A stretch of 11,205 nucleotides of DNA from the NCBI GenBank assembly GCA_023700825.1, contig JAMPYE010000099.1, positions 1 to 11,205 on the forward strand, written 5' to 3'. The translations under genes were made by a program, and so were the position numbers. Position 1 is the stretch's first letter; each line of letters begins with the position of its first letter. Below, in pieces: positions 1 to 8,100 of the stretch. The DNA is from Thermoanaerobaculia bacterium. Its GTDB lineage: Bacteria > Acidobacteriota > Thermoanaerobaculia > Gp7-AA8. The notes under the pieces are model-generated. The model had not been told where the DNA came from, made no database searches, and saw only the letters and a program-made list of their open reading frames with translations.

Positions 1-16
1 GTTGTGGTGATTCAGT

Positions 17-41
17 GGCCGTCGTCTTCATGGCGACGGCC
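17..41. other. GC-rich hairpin, possible weak terminator
   Basis: An 8-base perfect inverted repeat, GGCCGTCG at 17-24 and CGACGGCC at 34-41, can be extended inward by one G-U and one C-G pair to a stem of about 10 pairs with a 5-base loop. No T tract follows on either strand, so it is not a typical intrinsic terminator. It could end transcription from a gene left of the window or from the exonuclease gene on the minus strand, or be part of a coding sequence whose rest lies outside the window. The pairing is seen directly; the role is a guess. Confidence 0.3.
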
Positions 42-118
42 TCTACTGTTTCGTAGCGAATGTCGGTGGGCCGCCTCTATTGCCGGGTTCACCGATAACC
101 GTTGATCTACGCCAGCCC

Positions 119-213
119 TTGGCCTGCTTTGGCCTCTGGCCTGCCTTGCCGCCTGCTTTGACCTCTGGCCTTTGGCCTGCCTCCCGCCTGCTCTGACCTT
201 TGACCTCGAACCT
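119..213. repeat. Degenerate heptad array with higher-order period
   Basis: The plus strand carries variants of the heptad YTGRCCT (AGGYCAR on the other strand). They stand in tandem blocks at 129-142 (two copies), 158-178 (three copies) and 193-213 (three copies, the last being CGAACCT), with a single copy at 119-125. The blocks are separated by two related spacers, GCCTTGCCGCCTGCT at 143-157 and GCCTCCCGCCTGCT at 179-192. Seen as longer units, 122-141 and 151-170 match at 19 of 20 bases, and 186-205 matches the second at 17 of 20. The array ends 5 bases before the stop codon of the minus-strand exonuclease gene and so lies in its 3' flank. One strand is pyrimidine-rich and the other purine-rich. 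I see no coding sense in it, and the function is unknown. Confidence 0.7.
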
Positions 214-217
214 GCCT

Positions 218-958
218 CTAATACTCCACGATCACCGGCGCGTGGTCGCTCGTGCCGAACTCGGGCATGACGCGGCACGAGGTTGCGCGCTCGGCGATCG
301 GCTTCGAGGCGAGGATGTAGTCGATCCTCCAGCCGATGTTGCGCTGGCGCATCTGGCGCCACGGCGCCCACCAGGTGAAGAGCATCTCGTTCGCGGGATC
401 GAGCTGCCTCCCGACGTCGACGAGCTCGTCGCCGAGCAGCTTCGCGAACAGCTCTCGCTCCTCGGGGCGTTGTCCGATTACGTCGGGCTTGCGCTCCTTC
501 GGATGAACGTCGATTTCGGCGCGGGTGATGTTGATGTCGCCGCAGAGGACGAGCTGTCGGCCGGAGGCGTGCACCTCGCGGACCCAGGCGGAGAGCTTCG
601 TGAAAAAGTCGATCTTCGCGCCGTAGTCCTTGCCGCCGTTAGGCACGTAGACCGAGACGAAGAGCGTGTCGCCGACCGCGCCGGTGACGATCCGGCTCTC
701 CATGTCGAAGTCGGGGTGCGCGAAGACAGCCTCTCCCGCGTGCGAGCCCTTGCGCAAGTGCAGCGAGACCCCGGAGTAGCCCTTCCGGCCGTGCCAGTAC
801 GTTTCGTACCCCTCGAGCTTCACCGAAGCCGGGATCTGCTCGGGCGCGGCCTTGAGCTCCTGCAGGCAGATGACGTCGGGTGTCTCCTTCGCGGCGAACT
901 CGATGAACTGAGCCTCCCGCGCGCGGATGCCATTCACGTTCCAGGTTGCGATCTTCAT
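218..958 (-). CDS. xth: Exodeoxyribonuclease III (AP endonuclease)
   Basis: This is a complete 246-residue member of the exonuclease III/AP endonuclease branch of the endonuclease-exonuclease-phosphatase fold. Family enzymes cut DNA 5' to abasic sites in base excision repair, remove 3'-blocking groups and degrade duplex DNA 3' to 5' in the cytoplasm. The product opens MKIATWNVNGIRAR (Asn7), has the metal-binding Glu34 in LQELK, Tyr104 in YVPNGG, Asp141 and Asn143 in GDINI, Asp213 in WRIDYIL, and Asp238-His239 in the closing SDHAPV. These correspond to the catalytic set known from E. coli XthA, so the enzyme should be active. Its length is slightly below the 268 residues of E. coli XthA. The ATG at 956-958 is fixed by the family's N-terminal motif, yet the bases before it (GCTATCCTTTCGCCCG) hold no Shine-Dalgarno sequence, so initiation may be leaderless or weak. 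The stop is TAG. The gene is transcribed away from the exported-protein genes and is probably unrelated to them. Confidence 0.97.
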   Translation of the reverse strand: MKIATWNVNGIRAREAQFIEFAAKETPDVICLQELKAAPEQIPASVKLEGYETYWHGRKGYSGVSLHLRKGSHAGEAVFAHPDFDMESRIVTGAVGDTLFVSVYVPNGGKDYGAKIDFFTKLSAWVREVHASGRQLVLCGDINITRAEIDVHPKERKPDVIGQRPEERELFAKLLGDELVDVGRQLDPANEMLFTWWAPWRQMRQRNIGWRIDYILASKPIAERATSCRVMPEFGTSDHAPVIVEY

Positions 959-1151
959 CGGGCGAAAGGATAGCGCGATGGCGTGGAAATTGGCGGAGTG
1001 GCCCGTCAGGACTTGCCGGAGTCGTACGTCGCCGAACGCGAGCCGTTTCGATCGATTCGAGCTCCAGCCGCTGAAATTTCTCGGGCGATGCTACCCCGCA
1101 AGAAAACGCTCAATTCGTCTCCCTACCGAACACTCGGTTTTCAGACGGCCC

Positions 1152-1181
1152 TTGATTGGCGTGGCAATCGACGAATAGATT
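1152..1181 (+). promoter_or_regulatory. Candidate sigma-70-type promoter
   Basis: TTGATT at 1152-1157 and TAGATT at 1176-1181 each match the -35 (TTGACA) and -10 (TATAAT) consensus at 4 of 6 positions, with an 18-base spacer, inside the only AT-richer part of the intergenic region. It would give a 5' leader of roughly 140 bases before the exported-protein gene. Such matches arise easily by chance, so this is only a candidate. Confidence 0.2.
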
Positions 1182-1321
1182 CCAAAATCATCCGCTGTTG
1201 CAACCGTACAAGTTTCGCTGAATCAAGCATTTAAGGCGCGGCTCGACGGGCGCTCGCGGGAATTGTTACGGATCTGTGTCGGTTGGCGCGCGAGTTCTAC
1301 CTCGGAAACCTCAACGAAAAC

Positions 1322-1325
1322 GGAG
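1322..1325 (+). promoter_or_regulatory. Ribosome binding site of the 278-residue exported protein
   Basis: GGAG lies 6 bases before the ATG at 1332-1334, at ordinary Shine-Dalgarno spacing. An in-frame TGA at 1329-1331 directly precedes this ATG, so no longer start is possible. Together they decide the start codon. Confidence 0.6.
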
Positions 1326-1331
1326 CAGTGA

Positions 1332-2168
1332 ATGCGCGTCGGTTGGCCCCGCAGTCGCGTCCTTCCTCTCGTCTGGATTCTCGCCCTGCCTGCCTGGCAC
1401 GCCACCGGGCAGGCAATGGTGTCTCCGCTCTTTGCCGAGCCGCTTCATCTGACTCGGGAGGTCTCCGACCCGATCTCGGGGACGAGCTCGAGGCTCGAGG
1501 AATTCTGCTTCGGCAACCGGGTCATTTCGATTCTCGGCACGCGGACGTCGATCGCGGACTACGAGGTTGGCGAGCTCACCGAGATCGACCGGGCCAAAGG
1601 GACCTACAGCATCACGTCGTTCGACGTCGTCGCGCGCGCGCTGTCCGATGGGCCGATCGCGTCGGCGAACGAGCGTGGGACGAGGCGCGCGCCCGAGCTG
1701 ACGGATGCCGGTGTGCGTTCCGTGGGCGCCCGAGGAGGGCGCGCCTTCGAGGCGACGATCGTGGGGGCCGATTCCACGCGCAAGGTCGAGGTCGTCGTCG
1801 ATCAGCAGCTCAGGCTGTCGCGCGGAGCGGTGGAGGTGCTCGTCGGTGCAGCGTTCCCACTTCGCAGAACCGAGGAGAACGAGATTGCGATTGCCGCCGC
1901 CGGCCTCGTCCGAGGCGGAGCAGAGAAGGGGTCAGGTCTTGCACGAGATCACGCGCTCCCTCTCGAACAAGCGGTGACGTGGAGCCTGGACGGCGACACG
2001 CTTCGGCTCGTCAATCGCATCGTCCGTGTCGGAAGCGAACTTCCCGCTCTCGAACTCACCGCAATCCCGCCAGGCGCGCGACTCGTGACGTCCGGGATCG
2101 TGCTCCGACAGCAACTGCTCGAAGAACTGGACCGCCTGCCGTCGGCGAGCCCTGCCGCGAACCCCTGA
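1332..2168 (+). CDS. Exported protein of unknown function, 278 residues
   Basis: I do not recognise this family. The N terminus has arginines at positions 2, 7 and 9, then a hydrophobic stretch (LPLVWILALPAW, residues 11-22) and a plausible signal peptidase I site near ATGQA (residues 24-28), so the mature protein is probably periplasmic or extracellular. There is no lipobox and no later membrane segment. The mature part looks like mixed beta structure. Its most structured-looking segment is at about 60-102, with FGNRVISILGTR and ADYEVGELTEIDR followed by KGTYSITSFD. The middle (about 110-200) is charged and Gly/Arg-rich. The end carries beta-like stretches and a short helix (RQQLLEELDRLP). 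Cys59 is the only cysteine. The start is fixed by a GGAG site and by an in-frame TGA immediately upstream. The giant exported protein begins 24 bases after the TGA stop in the same reading frame, so co-transcription is likely. It could be an accessory or folding partner of the giant protein; this is inference from position alone. Confidence 0.85.
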   Translation: MRVGWPRSRVLPLVWILALPAWHATGQAMVSPLFAEPLHLTREVSDPISGTSSRLEEFCFGNRVISILGTRTSIADYEVGELTEIDRAKGTYSITSFDVVARALSDGPIASANERGTRRAPELTDAGVRSVGARGGRAFEATIVGADSTRKVEVVVDQQLRLSRGAVEVLVGAAFPLRRTEENEIAIAAAGLVRGGAEKGSGLARDHALPLEQAVTWSLDGDTLRLVNRIVRVGSELPALELTAIPPGARLVTSGIVLRQQLLEELDRLPSASPAANP

Positions 2169-2183
2169 CACCCAGAGATCCCG

Positions 2184-2189
2184 AGAAGG
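2184..2189 (+). promoter_or_regulatory. Ribosome binding site of the giant exported protein
   Basis: AGAAGG ends 3 bases before the ATG at 2193-2195, somewhat close for a Shine-Dalgarno sequence. The ATG is nevertheless well supported: the only in-frame codons between the upstream stop (TGA, 2166-2168) and this ATG are eight non-start codons, and a canonical signal peptide follows at once. Confidence 0.45.
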
Positions 2190-2192
2190 CCA

Positions 2193-5100
2193 ATGACGTC
2201 GTTCAACGCCGCCCGTGTGCTCGCCCTGTCCGTGCTGCTGTGCATGGCGGCAGCGACGTGCCTCGCCCAGCCGATCGCGAGCGGCGACCTCGAGATCCGA
2301 GGCATGGCGCTCGAGATCGTGGAGACCTCCGTGTCCGTCGAGGCGAATACCGGCACGCCGTCGTACGTTCAGACGCGGTTTGGCGGAGGAACCGACGACG
2401 CAACGGTCGCCGGAGGATTCGTAGCCGAGGGCGATCTCGTCGGCCCGGGAATCGACACGCCGATCACGTTGCGCACGCCGCCCGGGCACCGCTTCGAAAT
2501 CCCGGGGCTCCCGACGGAAGGGGAGTACTACCTGCAACGCGTGCGGCTCGTGCGGAGTGACGGCACGTTCCTCTCCGACGCGATCCCTTCGGTCGCATCG
2601 ATCCGGGTGAGCAGCATGCTGCTGACCGAAGTGAAGATGCGCCAGTTGACCTCGGACGAGCTCAGGGCGCGCGGCATCGTGCTTGACAGCCGGAACTTCG
2701 AATGCTGGCAGGTCACGGCTACCTTCTACGTCGAAGGTAAGGCGGTAGTCGTTGAGTACCCGGTCGTAATCGATCCCACCACCCGCGAGATTCGTCAGGT
2801 CGTGGGCGCGACACCTTACAACCTGCCTCCAATCGGCAACTTCACTCCACCCCGATGGACGCCTCCGGCAGTGGTCGCATTCGACCTCGACGAGCCGGTC
2901 GGTGACCAGCTGCCCTCAGGGTCGCCGACGCCATTCGAGCCCACGCGCGCGAAACGGTCTTCGATACCCGCCGCGCTCGTGCTCTCCGGGAATCTGGCGG
3001 TGCTGCATCAGTTCTTTTCGGTCGGCCTGAACGTCGCGAACGGGGCCAGCCCCGCGAGCACGGTCAGGCTCGAGGCGGTAAGCGCCAGGCTTCGCGCACC
3101 GAGCCAGGTCCGCATTGCGAAGACCTCCCCTTCCGTTGCTCCGGGGCAACCCGTTCCCCTCCGTACAGCTGACGGCGGTTCGCTCGAGCCGCAGCAGCAG
3201 GCTGCCGCGGAGTGGACTGTCGAGGGTCTCGCGACGGGCACGCACATGCTGGATGTCGACGTCCAGGCGACGATGACGCAGCCGGGCCAGCCCGACCAGG
3301 TTCTGTCGGGAACGAAGTCAGCCGCGGTCGTCATCCACGATCCGCGGTTCAACATCTCGTTCGCCCATCCTGCGACGGTCGAAGCGGCCGTCGACTGGAG
3401 CTCAGACTCGAGCGTCTACTCTGCGTGGGCGTTCGTGACCAACACTTCGCCGTCGCAACAGACAGTCGGCTTCAGCACCGGCATTCCGACGTGCTCGGGC
3501 GTTCCGCAGCATCTCTGCCTCGCCGACGGAGCGTCGAAGTCGGTGACGCTCGACCTCTCACCAGGACAGACGAAAGAGATCGAGTACCGTCTCAAGTCGA
3601 GCCGGAGCGGCAGTCTCTTTGCCTCGGCGGCATCTTCGGACTCGGGTGCTGTCGGAGTGTCGCTTCAGCTGCTCGGTGGCGAGAACTATTCGCCGGCCAC
3701 GCTCCTGATGCCCTGGTACGCGCGATTCCTCGATCAGAATTTCGTCAACGCGAACTTGCAGCTGTTAGGTCGAGGATTCGGCGTGGCGACTGCCTCGCTC
3801 ACGTCGACGATGGCGGGCAGCCCGCGTGTCATCAAGACCGACGTCTTCATGCGCGCGATCGACATCGCCCGCGCGGGGCAGCGCTCGTTCATCACCGATA
3901 GCGAGAGCGATCCGGCAGGGACTCGCGCCGGCAAGCGATTCGCGTACTCGAATCTCGCGCTCGATCTTCTCGGGGCGCGCGACGGCCGTCGCCGTGAAGG
4001 AGAGGCGGTCGAGCACCGCAATGCGCTCCAAGAATGGGATGCCCTCCGCCGGATGGAGAGCGAGAACAACAGGAGTGGCCGCACCGCTGGCGCGGCGCTT
4101 GCGCTCCAGCTGGAGTCGACTCTCGAGCCCGGGGAGTCGCCCACGCAGGCCTTCGATCGATTCGTCGCGGCCGGTGCACATCGGTCGGATTTCGTCGTGG
4201 CACTCGTTACACGGGGCAACGCGAGGCTCGGCTTCGTTTCGCCCTCCGGGGCTACGGTCGGCGCGAACGTCACGGGTGCGCACCCATACTCACGAAGAGT
4301 GCCGTTTGCGGACATCCATCGGCTTCGCATGCCCGACGCGACCGACGCCGAGCTCGGCATCATCGGCCACTCGACGACGAACGTCGAGGTCGTGATCTCG
4401 GCGGACGGGCCGGTCGATCTCGAGCTGGTCTTTCCCGGCGGCGATCTCGGGGCGCCGCTTCGAGTGTCGCGGTCGTTCAGCAGTGTGGGCAGTCACACCT
4501 ACACGTTGAGAATCGCGAACGGCGTTGCCCGCATCGACGGTCACGACGAGACGGGACTGCCGCTCACGATTACGAGTGCAGCGCCGCTGGCCGTTCCTCC
4601 GATCGAGGTGCTCGCCGCGCGCCAGGATCTCTATCTCGACACCGAAGGGCACAAGGTCTCCCTGCTGTTCAACCGCCCGGTGCTGGCGGGCGACGGCGAG
4701 CTCTTCCGCAAGTTCGGGGGTGAGGTCGTCTTCGCCGATGGAAGCCATAGCTACCGCGGCCCGAGACCGATCTCCGCGGCAGCCCTCCAGGAGGACGGGC
4801 GCGTCGTCAATCTGACATTCGACCACGCACTCCACGCAAACGTTGCGAAAAGGCCGGGCTGCGCGTACTCGATCGCCCCTGCGGGGATGCTCTCCGATCC
4901 GATCGAGGGAGCGGGTGTCACGTCGTACTCGATACCCGCGGCGCGGATCGACAACGCGCGCCCCGCGGCGCTCTTGTATGGTCAGGTGATCGCAGGGGAC
5001 GGCATGCCGATCACCGGCGCAGACGTGGTCCTCTACTCGGGCCCGCCGCAGTACGACCGATCCAACGCCAGCGCCGGAACCGCGCAACTCGGTTCGTTCT

Positions 5101-8100
5101 TCTTCGAGTACGTCCCTCGCGATCCGCAGAATGGCTACTCCGGCGCGTTCACGCTCGAGGCGATCACGACTGAAGGGAAGTCGACGTCGACGTCGGGCAC
5201 GATCCGCACGCCTGGTGCGGTCTATGCGATCGACCTTCAATTCCTCGGGCGCGGCTCCGCTGAGGGCTATGTCCGGTACGACGACTCCAACGCCGCAGTC
5301 GCGGGGGCGCGAGTGGTGGTCGGCAGCCGGATGTTCAACCAGTTCCGGACGACGACAACCGACACGAGCGGTTTCTATCGCGTCACCGACGTACCGGTGG
5401 GACCGTTGACCTTCAGCGCGACCGACGCTGAAGGCAACGTCGTCTATGCGGCGGGAGAAATCGCGGCTTCGGGGCAAGTCGTCGAGCGCAACCTCCTGAT
5501 TCACCGGCAGCCGTTTCCCGGCGTCGGTGCGGTGCGCGGCATCGTAAGGCGCTCCGACGGCCAGAACGATCCCGTCCCGGGGGCGCACGTCGGGGTGTAT
5601 AGCCAAGGGTACGGGCTGATCGACGGCTACACCGACGCCGATGGCCGGTTCGAGTTCACCGCAGTCCCCGCAGGCTCCGTCTCCGTGCTCGCCGAGGAGT
5701 GGACGGTCGCATACGAGAGCGCCGCGATCGAGCTCGATCTTCGCGCGGACGAGACGCGAGAGGTGACGCTGATCATCCCGGTGAGAAATACGAGCGTTGC
5801 GCTCGGCCGGGTCGAGGGAGTCGTGACCCGCGGCGACGCAGGCGTCATCGGAGCCCGTCCGGTGCCCGGCGCGGTCGTGCAGATCGATGGCTTTCCCGCG
5901 GTGACTGCAGACGCGTCCGGACGTTTCACGTTCGAATCGGTGCCGCTGACCTTCTCGACGAGGCGTGTTCGCGCGTGGGATCCGGAATCGGGGCGAATCG
6001 GCGAGTCGCATCTGCCGACGCTGCGGAGCGACGCCACGAACAACGCTCCGATCTTCATCCCGGCCGCTTCGGGCGCAGGCAGAGGAACGGTGCGGGTGCT
6101 GCTTCTCGACGCCGGAGGCGCGCCCGTGAGCTCGGATGAATACAAGGTCCTCCTGACCGGCTACCCGGTGGTCGAGCTCCGCCCAGAGAGCGAAACCGGC
6201 GTCTTCACCGTGGTCGACGTGCCGGTCGGTACGACGGTCGAGTTCGCCGCAGTTCCTCGGACGGCCAGCGGCCGGTATGGCGAGCAGTTCGTCTCCGGTT
6301 CCGCGAGCGTCGACATCGATCAGCAGATCGTGAGCCGCACGCTCAGGCTGCCTGGACAGGGTCAGGTCTTGGTGAGTCTCCAGTCCGCGGGAACGAAGCA
6401 GCTCGGAGACGTGCGGCTCGAGTTTCGCGCCTGGAGTGAAGCGGAGCAGGACATTGCCGAAAAGGTCGTGCTGGCATCCACGCAGGATCCTCCCGGATCC
6501 GGCATTCCGGGCTACGCCCGGTTCGCGAGGGTCCCCGCACAGCAGACCGTTACCGTATCGGCCGATCTCGCGGCGCAGGGGAGCGCTTCGCAGGCATTGC
6601 GCCTTGCGTGGGACGGTCAGGTCCTGCAGTCGGATCTTCAGCTCGGCACTCGTGCACGAGGGCGGGGTCGGGTCTTGCATTTTGACGGCTTGACCCCGAT
6701 CGTCGGCGCCAGCGTTGCGATCGTGGACGGGCTCCAGGATTCTGGCGTGCAGGTGACCGGGGAGCACGGTAGCTTCGAGTTTGCGGACGTTCCTCCCGGC
6801 ATCGACTTTCGACTGACCGCGAGCTGGTACGAGAACGATGTCTACCGCACCGGTGTCGCTGGCGGGCGAACGCCGGAGCTCGGCGGCCTGGTCGAGGGAC
6901 TCGTCATCACGCTGCGCCGGCAGGCGAACGTGGAGGGTCGCATCGTCTTCGCCGATCGAAAGGTCGATCCGGCGGATCCGTCGAGAATGGTTCCCGACGA
7001 CACGCCTGGCGACTACTCCGACAACGCTCCTGTGGCGCGTGGATCATTCTGGCTGACTGAGCTCGACTTCCCGAACCGGTCATTTGGCTCTCAGGGATCG
7101 CCGCTGCGCGCCGATCTGGAAGGAAACTTCGTCGTCGCCAACGTCTTTGAGGGTTCGTTCCGTGTGACTGCATCCAACCTCGACCAATCTGCGTCGGTCA
7201 GCGGCCGTATCGACCTCGACGGAGTCAGCGTCACTGCGCTCCTCGCCGTCGGCGCCGAAGGGTCGGGAACGATCGACGTACGCGTCGTCGATCCGGATCG
7301 GGCCTACGTCGCGGTGCCGAACGCTGAAATCACCCTCTATCGCAACGGGGAAGCGTTCGACTTCGGATCGAGTGACGGCGCGGGCAACGCGCGATTCGGG
7401 GAACTCCCTGCGACCGGATCCTACCAGGTCGGCGTCTACTCGAAGGCGCTCGGACGTTCCGGGGCGTCCGATGCGTTCACCATCCAACCGGGAGTGGGCC
7501 GCATCGTGGAGGTCGCTCTGGAGCGCAGCGGAACGGTCGCAGGGACCCTTACGGACTCGGCTTATTCCGGCGAAGGCGTCGTCGGCGCGCACGTGAGCCT
7601 AACGGGGATGGGCTATGGCACGCGCACCACCACTGCGGACGGGGGAGCGTTCGAGTTCGACGGAGTTCGAGAAGGCCTTTTCCGTCTCGAGACTCGCGAC
7701 CCGCTGTCGAACCGGCGGGCCTACGGACAAGGCGAGATCTCTCAGGGACAGCCTCGCGACACGGTCGACCTCCAACTCCCACGATGGTCGTCCCTCCGGG
7801 TGAACACCTGGCTGCCCGACGACTACGGTGCGCGCTCTTCGACGCCCGCTGGTTCCGTGGCGGTCGACGTCAGGCAGCTCTGCTATTTCAGCCAGGGAGA
7901 CGGCGCGCTAATCTGCGAGGAGCTTCGCAGCCTGCAGGGAGCTTCGCTCTTGTTCGACCGTGTCCTGCCGGACGCAGATTATCTCGCCGACGTGCGGGAG
8001 ATCGGAGGCAGCGGCAGGAAGGTGTCCCTGTCGGGAAGGCTGAACGAAGGCGAGTCGAAACAGCACGACGTCGTGCTGCCCGCGTTCGGCCGCGTGAACG

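Larger units (their letters stand above)
959..1331. promoter_or_regulatory. Divergent intergenic region (373 bases)
   Basis: This gap separates the leftward exonuclease gene from the rightward exported-protein operon and must hold the promoters for both unless either is leaderless from further away. Short open frames in it (for example 983-1234) overlap each other, lack recognisable features and look like chance. The stretch from about 1165 to 1235 is visibly richer in A and T than its surroundings, which fits a promoter zone for the rightward operon. I see no RNA gene, riboswitch, clear operator palindrome or terminator. Confidence 0.5.

Noticed and set aside
200..973. Plus-strand open frame of 257 codons opposite the exonuclease gene
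   Set aside because: It mirrors the exonuclease III gene, whose active site is complete; the opposite frame has no recognisable motif.
927..1234. Two overlapping short open frames in the divergent intergenic region
   Set aside because: They overlap each other in different frames, one runs into the exonuclease start, and neither shows a binding site, domain or signal peptide.
1279..1347. Nine-base direct repeat TCGGTTGGC at 1279-1287 and 1339-1347
   Set aside because: Two copies 60 bases apart, one inside a coding sequence, are expected by chance in DNA of this composition and show no palindromy typical of an operator.
2193..2270. Lipoprotein signal in the giant protein (Cys23)
   Set aside because: The bases before Cys23 encode A-A-T, not a lipobox; an A-x-A-like site before Gln26 fits signal peptidase I better.
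1283..2560. Plus-strand open frame of 425 codons spanning both exported-protein genes
   Set aside because: It covers the end of one gene and the start of the next in another frame, has an Arg-rich composition and no signal peptide or domain; the two overlapping genes have clear signal peptides and binding sites.
4290..6767. Long minus-strand open frame of 825 codons inside the giant gene
   Set aside because: It lies wholly antisense to a coherent, domain-rich frame, gives an Arg/Asp/His-rich product without recognisable domains, and is of the kind that GC-biased third codon positions produce on the opposite strand.
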